NCBI GenBank assembly: GCA_018417955.1 | Contig: JACTVC010000010.1 | Span: 1,438,763 to 1,502,762, forward strand | DNA: 64,000 nucleotides | Origin: Laccaria trichodermophora | Lineage: Eukaryota > Basidiomycota > Agaricomycetes > Agaricales > Hydnangiaceae | Reading direction: 5' to 3' | Shown here: one piece after another, positions 40,343 to 52,779 of the stretch | How positions within the stretch are numbered: position 1 is the first letter of the stretch | How the letters are laid out: each line of letters opens with the position of its first letter | Program-made: the position numbers and the translations under genes | Notes under the pieces: model-generated | What the model was told of the DNA's origin: nothing | What the model saw: the letters and a program-made list of their open reading frames with translations, nothing else | The model's database searches: none

Positions 40343-43300
40343 ATGAAGTCCTCAAGTGCGAAGATTCGGAAGGACGGCGAAAGGTACGTGATTCAGACAG
40401 ATTCTGTCAACTAACATCAGTTTCTAGACACCTTGCTTCCCAAGCAAACTCAAACCACTACGAGGAAGGAGAAGACTACGTCGTCGTCATCAGACCCTCA
40501 TCAGCGCGTACACCCGCAGCTCTCGAGGGTCACGATTCCGCTGGTTCAGACGACGCTCTTTCGTCTTCGTATTCCCTCGCGTATTCCGAGCGTCTATACG
40601 ATGACCGCTCGGATACTACTGCTCATCTACCTCTCCCAACTTGCTCGAGCTATGCCCGTTGCGACTACTTCGCTCCCCGTTGCTCAGTCCCACTGGAATC
40701 CTTCCCTGAAAGGGTAAATCCCTTGATGGACCCAGCCCCTTCGGCCGATCCTCCTGGGAAATCCCTGCCCTGTCTACGCCCTGAACCTCAACCACCGCCT
40801 TATAAACCCGACGTCTGCCAGCAAGACGCCTTTCATCGTCTTCCAATGAGTGCGTCAGCCCCCTCAGCCGGGGAGGAAAGCTCCAGAAACAAGTCCCGCC
40901 ACACGAACAACTCCGCCAGCCGCGAACTCGTAACCCCCTTGACGACTAGAAAAAAGGGTAAAGGAGTGGTCTTAACGGAAGAAACAGACCCAGACTCGAT
41001 TACACCCTCGAACAGTAACCCTCTACCAGCCTTTGGGCCTCTCCTTTCAGGGCCCCATGCCTCGGGGAGTTCCTTGAATCCCGCTGCTTCCCATAGCGCG
41101 AACAAACTGCCCGCGCCCGATAAGGGCGCGATCAAGTTGCCCGCCGCTCCAAGAAGCGCGAGCTCGTCCAAATCTAATAAAAATCTGCAAAAACCCTCGT
41201 CATCCAGCGCGACTCGTCCCGCAGCTGCTAGTCCCACGCAGGAGGAAACCCAGCCAACTACTGCAGAGCAGAACGAAGTCGAGGCGGAGCTTGGAAAGCC
41301 TCAGGAAGGAGAGGACTCGTCTCCCTTCCATTCAGTCTTCTGGGACATCGACGCCGCGAAGAATATACCCATTTGGGTAGAACCAATCGACGAATCGACC
41401 AACAGGATGTTCGGAGCCTTCAATCCCGCCGTCGACGAAGACGTCCTTGTGACTTTGGGTGCGATTGACGGTATGCTACCTGATCGGACGAAGAGTGAAT
41501 GCGACCGACTAAGATGTGCGATCGAGCTGGTGTACAAAACCCCCCGGGATTGTCGATGGGAATTCCTAGGCTCCGCCATAAAAGATTTCGCCGCCTATGA
41601 AATCGACAGAGACGACCTTGTTAAACACTCGGGCTCAGGAATCTACTACGGCGTCGAAAGAAATCATCTTCTCGGAGTTGCCCAGGTAGTCGTTTCAGTA
41701 GACCAAGTCTTACAGGTCTTAGCTGAATTCTTCCGCAAAGGAGAGCGAGAACGTTTCATTCTGGATCGGGGATTCGCCTTTCTTAGACAATTGGCATATC
41801 ACTCGAGTCGTACCGAGATACTAGCCACATACCGAGTGTTGCAACACCGTACCTCCGTAGCCTCTAAACATCTTATCAGAGAGATCAACGCCCTTACTCG
41901 AATGTATTCCGCCGACTCGGACAGAATGTCCATCAGTTCTTACGAGTCCTCAAGATCGTCATTGCGCTCACTCTTTGGCAACGGATCTGCAAGGACTGAA
42001 GTCGGAAAACTACTCGCTAGACCAGAATATTTCGACAAAATGCCGGAAGACTTAATAGAGATCGCTGCATACTTGCGCGATAGGGCTTACAAAAGTCTGC
42101 CCAAACCCCAGGAGTTCTCCAATCACCGTACTAAGACCTTACGAGAAGTAGCGAAGACAGGGTCCGTTACCTCTCGGAGTTCCACCACCCCAACGACTGG
42201 TCCTCACGACGCGCGAATTCCCGCCGCGAGTGAAGGCCAAAGTGTCCGATTTGCAACAGATCCCCCAGTGCCAAACTCCATATCTGCTCTGCTATCAAGA
42301 AGACACACTGTGACTCGACTGCCCGGAACTGGTATGATTGGAGTGTCGGCCGTAGGAGCTCCTTCAGAAAGGACAGCTACTACGAACAATGGCCCAGCAA
42401 CCGTTAACTCGGGTGCTAACGAAAGTCAACAAAGGGTGCCTGCAGCGTCTAGCACGCGCATACCAAGCCCTAAATCCTGGACCAGTTACGTCTTCCGAAA
42501 CAGGGGTGATCAATCCACAACTAGATCCGCTGGTCGAACCAACGAGGATCGCAATCATGAAAGAACCTCTGGTCAACGAAGTGGAGGGCCGCCTTCGGGT
42601 GGGTCAACTCCCTCTGAGAACAGTGGCGACGCTAGGAGAAGGAGTAATATCCCGCCTGCCTCTTGGTACGTCCCTCCCAGAGGGAATGGGGGAGGCGGAG
42701 GAGGCGGTGACCGCGGTGGAGGAGGAGGAGGAGGAGGAGGAGGAGGAGGCAATGGCGATCCCGAGTCTCTGAACCCTAGTTTCTCCCCGTGGTGGCGATT
42801 ACCAGAGGAATGGCAGCTAAATCGCAAGTTAAACGTAACCGTGCTGCCCGAATGGAACGGTGCTGGAGATACGGCCATCAACTACCTAAGTGAAATGGGA
42901 TTCCTAGCTGCCCTAAGCCCAAAAATGAAGGAGGGAATCGCTCAATTGGCTCCATTCAAGTGGACCTCGTACGCGCAAAGCTGGTGGGAGACGTTACCGA
43001 CTCCTGATCGAACCTACTTCGCCCACAACTGGGATAATATGATGATAGGAATACGAGCCCACTTCCTAGATGAAGAATGGGTGCGAGACCGTACCTTTGA
43101 GTTCGATGAGATGACTTTCCGAAACAAAGGCCATGAGCAAGAAAGCCCGTTGGAATACATCCAACGTCGCATTCGGCATCACCATTTCTTGCATCCAGAT
43201 GAAGAGGACGGTCCCACCGCCGTCGCTCGTGTCTTACGTCGACAACCCGTAGAATGGACGCAATACCTGAGCGAAACGCTTTGCCCCACCATACTGGCTA

Positions 43301-46300
43301 CTCAGGGTGTAGCCAAACGAATGCAAAATGGCTTGCTGGCTTCCTGGCAGCAGGCTGAACGTAATAGAAAGCCTGCGCCGTTCTTTAGAAACAACCGTCC
43401 GCGCGCTGCGCACGCAGCGGAGGTTGAACCGATTGAACAAGGAGTCCAGATAGAATCCTACTCATCCGATGAAGAGGGGAATCTGGAGCGAGATGTCAAC
43501 TTCGCTTCCAATAACAATCGTAGACCGCCGCCACGTTCTGGGGGGCGTAGGCCTGCACTTGCTAAACCAGAATTTCCGCATGGTAAGACGGTAAACGGGA
43601 TTACTTTCGAGAGGGACGACTCCAAGGTCAGCCCGCGAGAACCCAATGGAGACTGCTATATTTGCACTAGCCCCAAGCATTTCCATAGGGACTGCCCTCA
43701 CTACGGTAAATGGAACGCGCTCCGAAACGTCCATAAGATTCATGTAGTATGGGACGAAGAAGAAGAGGCAGATAGAGAGTACTTAGTTATGCTGGCTGAA
43801 ACTAAGACTCTGATTTCCGCTTATGAGAGTGACGAAAGACTTAAGACCTACGCTAAGGAAATCCATTCGTCCCAGTATTACCAAAAGGAATCACTCGCTG
43901 CTGAAAAGCGCGTTAGGCCCGCGACCGAAGAGCGCGATAAGGAGTTTGCGACTGATTACCCATTAGAAAACAAGCCTCATAAGGTCTACCCTAAACACCG
44001 AAACGATAGTAAACGCAAGGGTTACAGTAAAGGGAAGAATAAAGTAGACGAGCCCTACCCGGAGATTACCAAAACCCCGAGAAGTAGGAAAGTCGAAAGA
44101 ATATATGAACCTGGCCGAGTCTTCCCTGCCGTTAAGGGGCGCTCATTACCAGAAGGAATGGGGTCCTTAGGGACTAAAGCCTTGCACATGCGAGCCAAAG
44201 TTGGCAGCCTGGAATCGAACGACGTCCGAGCTCGGTTAGATTCGGGAGCCGACATTACGCTCATCTCAGAGGAGTTCTGGAAGTCGATGACCGATGCCCC
44301 TCGCCTGCGCGAAGGTATGAGAATGAAACTGTACCATCTTACCGGGGGAGCTAGAGTACTCGGATACATCAAGACTGAATTGTTTGTCCTAGCGCGTGAC
44401 GAGTCAATAGTCAGTTTCGAGCTGGAGGCTTACGTTGTGCGGAATATGAATGTCCCGATCCTGCTAGGAGAAGACTTCCAGACCACTTACGAGCTTAGTG
44501 TAACAAGATTCGCTTCCGGACATTGCGAAGTAACCGTGGGCCGATCAGGGCGCGTTTTACCCGCCGCCTCCTCACAAAACATAGACCTAGGTTTCGAGAT
44601 CAGAGCCGCTTTCATTACTCAATCTTTCATCCGGAGGAAAGCTGTAGCTCGCGCAAAACCGAATGGTAGCGCGAATAAACCCATGAAAGTAGTCGCTTTG
44701 GACGACACTGTCATACAACCGAACTGTGTCGTCAACGTGGCTGTCCATGCCCCGTTCGAGGGTCGTGAGGACTGGATAATAGAGAAGGTCATCATCGGGA
44801 CTGAAGATCAGAGTGTGATGGCAGCGCCAACCACCTGGATCAGTGCTTCTTGTCCTTTTATCCCTATCGCTAATCCTAGCCCTCATCCCCGCTGTATTAA
44901 AGCTGGAGAAGTCGTCGGATACCTGCTCGACCCGGACGCTGCATTGGATAAGCCGAAGGATGAAGAACATCTTAATAGGATGGTAGCCTCAGCCGAGGCT
45001 CTGAAATCGACCATAATGGGAACGCTGAAAGCGCAAGATCTGGCGAACGCTACGAACCTGACGGCAGACGTCCCGGGCCACGATGACCGATTCGACGAGA
45101 ATGAAGCCTGGGGACCCAAGACCTCCGCCGTTCCGGAAGAACCTGTCACAGGGGATGTGGACAAGCTAGTCAATCTTGGGCCGGACATACCAGAAGAATA
45201 TCGCGATCGACTTGCCGAGGTCTTACGCCGAAACGCTGCAGCGTTTGGAGTAGATGGTCGATTAGGTCAAATAAAAGCGCGAGTACAGATCCCGCTGCTA
45301 CCTAATACCCAACCGATCTCAGAGCCCATGTATGGCGCCTCCCCTGCAAAGAGAGAGGTTATTGATGAACAGCATAAGAAGTGGTTCGAGGCTGGAGTGA
45401 TTGAACCCTCGGTCAGCCCCTGGGGATTTCCTGCCTTAGTAGTCTACAGGAACGGCAAGCCTCGTCTTGTCATAGACTACCGGAAACTGAATGCTAGGAC
45501 GATACCGGATGAATTTCCCATTCCCCGGCAATCTGAGATCATACAAGCATTATCAGGGTCGCAAGTCTTATCCTCATTCGACGCCTTAGCCGGATTTACT
45601 CAACTAGAAATGGCCGACGAAGCTAAAGAAAAGACCGCTTTTCGTTGTCACTTAGGGCTATGGCAATTCAAGCGTATGCCATTCGGTCTCAGGAATGGGC
45701 CCTCAATATTCCAACGAATCATGCAAGGCGTCTTAGCCCCTTTTCTGTGGCTATTCGCGCTGGTCTACATCGACGACATTGTAGTATACTCCAAAAACTG
45801 GGAAGAACACCTGGTCCATCTCGACCGCGTTCTAGGAGCAATAGCTACAGCGGGGATAACCCTGTCCCCCGTCAAATGTTACGTTGGATACTCCTCCATT
45901 CTGTTGCTCGGACAGAAAGTCTCTCGGCTGGGGCTCTCCACCCATAAGGAAAAAGTGCAAGCTATAATGGAGCTTGCCCGCCCCACTTCAGTTTCAGACC
46001 TCCAGAAGTTTCTGGGAATGGTCGTATACTTCTCGACTTACATACCGTTTTACTCCATGATCGCAGCGCCGCTATTCGACCTCTTGAGGAAGGGAGTCAA
46101 GTGGCAGTGGCGCGCGGAACAGGAGGTTGCTTATCGACAAGCTAAGGAAGCACTAGCAAATGCGCCCGTGCTAGGCCACCCCATAGCGAAACAAGCCTAT
46201 CGTCTGTATACCGACGCATCCGACATTGCGTTAGGTGCGAGTTTGCAACAAGTGCAAACAATCCAAGTCAAGGATCTTAAGGGAACCCCTTGTTACGACC

Positions 46301-48666
46301 GACTGGAAGCCGCCTGGAAGGCTAACAAGAGTGTGCCTCAACTGGTAGTAAAACTTCATAAGGACCATTTCGAAGTGGAACAGCCAGACGTTTGGGGCGA
46401 CTCATTGGATGAAACGGTCGTACACGTCGAACGCGTAATCGCCTACTGGAGTCGAACGTTCAAGTCAGCTGAACGTAACTACAGCGCCACTGAACGGGAA
46501 GCTCTAGCCGCCAAAGAAGCTCTCGTCAAATTTCAACCATTCATCGAAGGGGAGAGCATTACGTTGATAACAGATCACGCTGCCCTAGTATGGGCGCGAG
46601 TATACGAAAACGCCAATAGGAGACTAGCTGCCTGGGGGGCAGTGTTTGCCGCGTACCCCGGCCTTAGGATCGTGCATAGGGCTGGTCGAGTCCACTCCAA
46701 CGTAGACCCTTTATCCCGACTCATTCGCATTCCCCCGCACGACTCCCCGGTAAACGATGAGATCGTTCCTATTGAACAGGATGACATGAAACGAGGATTA
46801 GCACAAAAGGCCGAGGATAGGATGTTCAGAGCAGCCGCTCCTAAGGCCGCTTTCTGTGTCATGAGTTGGGAAGAGGTCGTGGAAAAGGGAGCGTTAGCAG
46901 TCCGCACCAGACGACAACTCGCTGCTGAAGAGAAGCGCGAAGCTACCGTAGAACCTAAGAGTGATACGAAGACAGAAGCTCCCCTTCAAGAAGGGATTCA
47001 ACTGGAATTGGATCAGGATGAACAGGGGGATATATTACCATTCGTCAGGACGGATCCATGGACTTATCCAGCTGGATCGAAATCTCTAACATCACCACCG
47101 AACGAGGAATGGACGGAGCGTACGCAGCTGTTAATAGTCGTGGATCCTGCTATCTGTAAAGAATTCGCCGAAGGATATGAGGCGGATAAATTCTTTGCAC
47201 CCCGTTACATAAAGACTCAACCAAGCGAGAAAACCGTAATCTCCGCGAGTCACTTCCAAAGAGGACAAGACGAGCTGCTCTACTTCATAGATGCTAGCTG
47301 GAAAACTCGTCTATGTGTACCCAAATCCAAAGTCAACTACGTGCTCAGATGGATTCACGAATCGCCATACGAAAGTGCCCACGCAGGACCCCGCCGCTTT
47401 ATAGCGCGATTGCAAGAGTTATTCTACTGGCCCACCATGAATAAGGATGCCGAATCTTATGCGATAACTTGCGATGTTTGCCAGAAGATCAAAACGGACC
47501 ACAGAGCCAAGATGGGCGCGCTAAGGCCCGCGCATATTCCATCTCGTCCATTCTCGACCGTCTCCTTGGACATGATCACTGGCTTACCTGCCTCCGGGGA
47601 ATTAGGACACACGGCCATCCTAGTAATAGTGGATAAACTCACCAAATTCGCCATCATAATCCCCACTCATTCGACATTAACCCAAGAAGGATTCGCCCAA
47701 CTGTTCGTGGAAAGAGTCGTCAACGTCTACGGATTACCTGAAGTTATAATTTCGGATAGAGACAAGCGATGGGCCACCATATTCTGGAAATCGGTCGTAG
47801 CTAACTATGGTAGCGTAATGGCGCTATCCTCAGCCCATCATCCCCAGACTGACGGACAGACGGAAATCCTCAATGCAATGATAGAGCAAATGCTTCGCGC
47901 TTATGTTTCCTCTGATAGAGAAAACTGGTCGAGATGGCTCAGCGTACTAGCCTACTCCTATAATAGCTGCGTGCATTCCTCTACCAGATACTCTCCGAAC
48001 TATCTGTTAATGGGCTATAACCCTAGGACGTCAATGAGCGTAATAGTCCCTGAGATTGACCCGTCCCGACGACCTTTCCTGCCCAGCCAATCGGCGGAAG
48101 ACTTCGTCGAAACCCTGGAGATACATCGCACTTTCGCGAAAGATGCTATAGCATTAGCTCAGGATCGACAAGCTAAAGCGTACGATAAGAAACGTAGACC
48201 TATACAAGAAATGAAAGTAGGGGACTACGCCCTGGTCAACCCTCACTCACTGGAACTAGTAGACGTCGCGGGAACCGGCAAAAAACTGGTACAACGGATG
48301 ATAGGACCTTTTGAGGTCGTCGAGAAGATCAGTCCTCAAGTCTATCGTCTAAGATTGCCCGACACGTATTCCATGCATCCTGTTTTCAATATCGACCATC
48401 TAAAAAGGTACATGCCATCGCCTAAGGAATTCGGCGAACGAACGGAACTACCCCCTACTCGAGACATAAAAGCGACTGAGGAGTACGAAGTAGAAGCTAT
48501 TCTGGGACACCGAATAGTGGGAAGGAAGAAGGCTAATCGGAGAATGTTCCTAGTACGGTGGAAGGGATATGGGCCAGCGGACGACTCCTGGATAACCGAA
48601 TACGACCTGAGGAACGCCGCCCAACTCAAACGAGGCTACCTCAAGTCTAAAAACCTGCCCATCTAA
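40343..48666 (+). CDS. Gag-Pol polyprotein (Ty3/Gypsy with chromodomain)
   Basis: One open frame runs from inside the LTR (ATG at 40075) to 48666. A better start is ATG 40343 joined by a 44-nt intron (40384..40427; GTACGT donor, CTAAC branch site, TTTCTAG acceptor) into the same frame. Residues are counted from 40075. Gag is at about 905-1030, after a poly-Gly tract. Then come a CCHC knuckle (CYICTSPKHFHRDC, from 1194), an aspartic protease (LDSGADITLISEEFW, Asp1389) and reverse transcriptase (KPRLVIDYRKLNARTIPDEF; LVYIDDIVVYS, Tyr1898). RNase H (YTDASD; LITDHAALVW) is followed by the HHCC integrase zinc finger (HESPYESAHAG...CDVCQ), DDE core (LDMITGLP, SDRDKRW, HHPQTDGQTE) and a terminal chromodomain (about 2802-2860; RWKGYGPADDSWITEYDL). 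All catalytic residues are present. The chromodomain would direct integration to marked chromatin. Confidence 0.93.
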
Positions 48667-48868
48667 CGGTAAAACCTCCGCGCCTTCCCTTAGAAGAAAT
48701 GATCCGAACCCTAACCATAAACACGCTAATTACCGATACTGTACAGTCTCTTTTAGACTCCGAAATCATTTAATACCTTCTGAAGTCGAGTCGTTTAACC
48801 AGTCCTAGAATTCTGGCTCCAAGGCGTCCCGCAGCTTTCGAGCGCGATCGCGAACGGTCCCGCAGGTT

Positions 48869-51800
48869 ATGACGGGCCGTCCTGGCCATGTGCTTGGAGC
48901 TGGTCGCAATGACACTAGACGTTATAGACCCACGAGGATACCGAGTTTCGCGGGCTACGACCGCATACCCCTAATACCACCACCTCCTTCTTACCAACTC
49001 CCCGAACCCGTTCATCGCAGGTACGTTGCGATGGGCGAGAGACTCTGGGAGATATCCTCCCCTAATTCCTTAACCAACGCCTTCTGTCCCGGAATTCGAC
49101 CATTCAACCTCGACTTACGCATCAACAACTACGATGAGGAGAACCGGCGTTATGATGGGCATATGGGACCCTTCGACCCCACCAGGAATGCCCAACTCCC
49201 CTCATCGAGCAAAGGATGGCGAGCTCTGATTATCTCTCCCGCTGCGGCAAGCCCGCGCGACAGTCCCGAATTTGAATCAGTCCTCAACTGTTGGATCAGC
49301 GATGGGCAACCGGCGTTTGATACAGGACGCATAGACGACGGATACTTAGACAAGCTAATCCTGGTCAATCAAGAGGCCGAGAAGCGCATGGCGGCCCTTC
49401 ACCAAAAATATGTAGATCACCACTATTATGAATCAGAACATCGCGCGCTGTGGAGCGAGGGCATTCGACCCACAATACCAACGTCGGAAGCCATTGACAG
49501 TCTGCGTCAGTACAAACGATTTCCGCTCGCGGTGGACTGGATTACAGAAGCTCAGCGTTGCTTGAAAGACAAACGCGCCTTTATCGACTACGCGTCCAGA
49601 TTACAGGAGTCAAGGAATTGGGTTCCCAACCCCAATGACGAGGTCGGTATGGCCGATAACCGTTACCTAGGCGTTTGGCTGAACGGGATGGAAGAGCGAC
49701 AAGCACGATGGTATTTGAAGGAACGTATTCCCTGCTACGTGGTTCGAGAAGTTATGTCTCATGAGCGCGCTCAGCTCGCTGCTCTAGAGACCTTGATAGA
49801 CTTCGCCGCGGGGTCCAGCGCCTCTGCTACGCACTGGAGTGTGAATGACTACGACGCTCTCGCTATGGGACGAGGGGATCTATCGCTATTGGATACTACG
49901 AGGACGTACGACCCCGGCTGGATTTGGCCGAATAGCAGTCCACCCCTTCAAGTAAACTCTTCTGGTACGGCTGCTGCGGCACCAATCGACTATGGGCCGA
50001 CTCCGCCCGAGACCGTCGTCATCGCTGAAGACAGAGTCGCTTGGATCAAACCCCCTGCAGTAAAAAAAGCTGGACCTTCCCGCCCCGGAGCTCCTCCAAT
50101 GGAGAAAAAGAAATGGCGGAAATTCGTCCAACAGCACCAGCCAGAGGGAACCTTCCGTGAAATTGGGGCTAGGAAAACACCTGATTATCGAGTTCACTCC
50201 ATGTTCGACCGAGACAGGCGATGGGAGGTCATGTTCCACCGTATACCTAAAGCCCCTCTAGGATGCGTTTCGGATATAAATGTGTTCGGACAACCATGCC
50301 CCGCTGGGAAATTTAAGGATATACAGAAGTTACGACTTCGTCAGCCTTCCTGGATTTACAACTCCAGAGATCCCCAAACGACCGACGTAGGGAAGGAAGC
50401 TCCTACCCCACGACCAGAAGAACTTCCCTCGCTGCGAGACCCTCCCAAGCCTGACCTAAGTGACGATAGCGATGATGACGACTACTACTACCCCGACCTC
50501 GATTTCGGAAAACCGGATGCAAAAGGAAAAAGCCCTGAGGCTCCGCGAGTCGCCAGGGATGAGAGCGCGATCACTGTGCCCGCTGCTCTTGTTCCGAATG
50601 AATTGCCCGCTGCCTCTGGCGCGATCATTAACCCGGAAATCGTTATGGCAGATCCAGATCCCTTGCCCACTCCACCAACTATCCTCGACGTCGTTATGGC
50701 AGAACCGAGTCACCTGTCAAAGCTATCTACACCCGTAATCTCGAGACGAAAGAAGTCGGAGGAGGAAGTTTCATTGGGAGAAGAAAGTTCGGCGGACGAA
50801 GCCATGGGTCCACAAATTCCAGCTGCACCCCTGTCGGAAGACTCTGAGGTCAGAAACGAAGGGATTGCTGCTGAAGACCCGCTCGAGTTCGCCTCACCCC
50901 ATTTAATGCTGTACGGAGTTCCTACTACCGAAGGATTCGCGTCCATGCAGACCCTCATCTCTAATGTAGCTACGAGGCTTCAAGTCACGGTAAACCGCGT
51001 ATTCCGAACTGCGGTCGGGCAAGGACAGAGTTTCTGGATAGACACTGGATCGGTAGAGCAAGCTCGTCAACTTCGGAATTACTTGCACCATCGACATGAA
51101 AACGGGATAGAATTGCTGGTTTCTTACGCTAACTACGAAAACTACATCAAGGCATTGACTCTACGCACCCACATGTGGGCTGTGGCCTCAGACCCCGTTG
51201 CCAGCCATCGTCCAAGCCAGCCAACGGCCCCGTCGACTGCTGCCGGTCCTTCTGCCCCTAGGACAAGGAGTCAGGAACGTGAAACCGCTCGCAGGTCGCA
51301 ACGAACCTCTGAATCGCCTAGACGTCGTCTCCCAGATAGACGTTCTAGGTCCAGAAATCGGCACCGTTCTCCCATGCGGCCTGTCTACCCTCGTCGTCGC
51401 TATAGGTCCCCGTCACCTTACTACCGTAATCGTTCTCCTCGTAGACGATCACCTCCGCCCCCAGTACGAGCTCACCGTTCTCCCCGTCCTCTGCCTCGCG
51501 TACGACCCGAGTCCCCGCCAAGGATGAACTTGACCAGTACCTCTGCGTCCTCCGCTGGAGACAGGGGTATATCTTCCCTTCCGCTGGTCCCTGGCGCTCC
51601 TGCAATCATGAACCTGCCTCCCAATGCCCCGCTGCCCTTTGGCGCGAATTTGGCCTTCATGTGGTCTCCATCGGGTAATACTCTGATGCCCGTTATATTG
51701 CAAGGGAATACGACGGTTATACCCTATCCTACCCCGCCTTCAGCCCCAACTCCTAGCGCCTTGCTGCCTTGGCCAATTGCCGCGACTCTGCCTGGCTTAA

Positions 51801-52360
51801 CCTCAGTCAGCCCCTCTCCAGCAACGCAGATGATAGGCGTGCTTCCAGCAGCGAACAGGGAGGGCGTTTCCAACCTGGCTTCTCGTATCACAACCAGAGC
51901 TGACCCGCTTCCTGACCCCCCTGCTCCGGCCAACCTGCAGCCTACTCTTATGTCCCGTATGACTACCGACCTCGCCACTAGGTTGACGGATCCCATTCGC
52001 ACAGAACCGTTGTCGTCCAGACTATCCGACTCTTATCACGTGCCATTGGCGGACAGGTTGGAACAGCATATGGGGACAGCGTCACCAAGTTCCTTGCCAC
52101 CACATCGTTTACTGGCAGATAACCCCGACCTCGCAGCGATTAGTGAACGGATGGCCAATGCAGGGCCCTTAGTGCTGGATCCAGTGCAGTACGACTACCC
52201 GCAACCATCACAGAGCGATCACGAGGAGAGTGATGACGATCAGCCTGCGGAACTCGGGTACAAGAAGACCAAGCGTGGACGACGGTCAGGGAACAGAATC
52301 CAGGGATACCGACGACGGGACGCGGAACGCGAGGAACGCCGTAAGCAACGTCGGCGCTGA
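48869..52360 (+). CDS. Second ORF of the retrotransposon: RRM-like plus RS-rich protein
   Basis: A 1163-codon uninterrupted ORF lies 203 bp after gag-pol, in a different frame, and ends 51 bp before the 3' LTR. Residues about 200-330 are helical and conserved in appearance (DWITEAQRCLKDKRAFIDYA; RYLGVWLNGMEERQARWYL). An acidic stretch follows at about 530-545 (DDSDDDDYYYPDLDF). Residues about 680-770 look RRM-like (LMLYGVPTTEGF, NRVFRTAVGQGQSFWIDTGS, LLVSYANYENYIKAL). Residues about 800-885 are rich in Arg-Ser/Ser-Pro (RRSRSRNRHRSP, RRRYRSPSPYYRNRSPRRR), like an SR-protein tail. The C-terminus is basic. No signal peptide, TM helix or fusion peptide is seen, so it is not an envelope protein. 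I infer an RNA-binding accessory protein; its expression (subgenomic or spliced mRNA) is unknown. Confidence 0.8.
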   Translation: MTGRPGHVLGAGRNDTRRYRPTRIPSFAGYDRIPLIPPPPSYQLPEPVHRRYVAMGERLWEISSPNSLTNAFCPGIRPFNLDLRINNYDEENRRYDGHMGPFDPTRNAQLPSSSKGWRALIISPAAASPRDSPEFESVLNCWISDGQPAFDTGRIDDGYLDKLILVNQEAEKRMAALHQKYVDHHYYESEHRALWSEGIRPTIPTSEAIDSLRQYKRFPLAVDWITEAQRCLKDKRAFIDYASRLQESRNWVPNPNDEVGMADNRYLGVWLNGMEERQARWYLKERIPCYVVREVMSHERAQLAALETLIDFAAGSSASATHWSVNDYDALAMGRGDLSLLDTTRTYDPGWIWPNSSPPLQVNSSGTAAAAPIDYGPTPPETVVIAEDRVAWIKPPAVKKAGPSRPGAPPMEKKKWRKFVQQHQPEGTFREIGARKTPDYRVHSMFDRDRRWEVMFHRIPKAPLGCVSDINVFGQPCPAGKFKDIQKLRLRQPSWIYNSRDPQTTDVGKEAPTPRPEELPSLRDPPKPDLSDDSDDDDYYYPDLDFGKPDAKGKSPEAPRVARDESAITVPAALVPNELPAASGAIINPEIVMADPDPLPTPPTILDVVMAEPSHLSKLSTPVISRRKKSEEEVSLGEESSADEAMGPQIPAAPLSEDSEVRNEGIAAEDPLEFASPHLMLYGVPTTEGFASMQTLISNVATRLQVTVNRVFRTAVGQGQSFWIDTGSVEQARQLRNYLHHRHENGIELLVSYANYENYIKALTLRTHMWAVASDPVASHRPSQPTAPSTAAGPSAPRTRSQERETARRSQRTSESPRRRLPDRRSRSRNRHRSPMRPVYPRRRYRSPSPYYRNRSPRRRSPPPPVRAHRSPRPLPRVRPESPPRMNLTSTSASSAGDRGISSLPLVPGAPAIMNLPPNAPLPFGANLAFMWSPSGNTLMPVILQGNTTVIPYPTPPSAPTPSALLPWPIAATLPGLTSVSPSPATQMIGVLPAANREGVSNLASRITTRADPLPDPPAPANLQPTLMSRMTTDLATRLTDPIRTEPLSSRLSDSYHVPLADRLEQHMGTASPSSLPPHRLLADNPDLAAISERMANAGPLVLDPVQYDYPQPSQSDHEESDDDQPAELGYKKTKRGRRSGNRIQGYRRRDAEREERRKQRRR

Positions 52361-52398
52361 AGCAATTTCGACATCACGGTAAATCGATGCTCCAATCT

Positions 52399-52411
52399 CA
52401 TGGGGGGGCTT
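52399..52411 (+). promoter_or_regulatory. Polypurine tract
   Basis: CATGGGGGGGCTT lies immediately before the 3' LTR. A run of seven G in this position is the expected primer site for plus-strand DNA synthesis. Confidence 0.75.
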
Positions 52412-52779
52412 TGTAACGGCGGCCGATATATCTCTTGCATGACATTGGATCATAGTAGTTGTACATTGTTTGTTCCTTGTTTACATAGTGTTGAGACCCC
52501 TCTGTAAATACCTTTACCTTTTCGCCACTACATACAATACATGTGGACTGGGTCACAACCTCGATATACGGTCTGGCGACCGTTCGCCACCCCTCCGGGA
52601 GATAAGAGCCCTACGCCGGGTGACAGCGTCCCCGTTCCGGGGTCACGGGATAACTTAGGCGCCGTCCTGCACAGCTCGAAGGCGCCGTCAACACTGCACA
52701 ACATACCTCGCCTCTTTATCGCCGCCATCTCTCGACCACGAGCACATCGAGAAGAAGTCCCCGAACGCTCGGTTTCACA
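52412..52779 (+). repeat. 3' LTR
   Basis: 368 bp, apparently identical to the 5' LTR, followed by the second TTATC target duplication (52780..52784). Confidence 0.95.

Larger units (their letters stand above)
39946..52779 (+). mobile_element. Intact Ty3/Gypsy chromovirus-type LTR retrotransposon with an extra ORF
   Basis: A complete 12,834-bp element: identical 368-bp LTRs (39946..40313 and 52412..52779), TG...CA ends, a perfect 5-bp target duplication TTATC on both sides, a TGG-initiated primer-binding site one base after the 5' LTR, and a polypurine tract directly before the 3' LTR. It encodes a gag-pol polyprotein with the Ty3/Gypsy domain order (PR-RT-RH-IN) and a C-terminal chromodomain, then a separate 1163-codon ORF. 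Sequence identity of the LTRs and open ORFs point to a very recent insertion. Confidence 0.95.

Noticed and set aside
42682..42755. GGA/GGC tract as an independent satellite
   Set aside because: It is in frame inside gag and encodes a poly-Gly linker of the retroelement.
48869..52360. Second ORF of the retroelement as an envelope gene
   Set aside because: No signal peptide, transmembrane helix, cleavage site or cysteine-rich ectodomain is visible; the protein is polar with an RS-rich tail.
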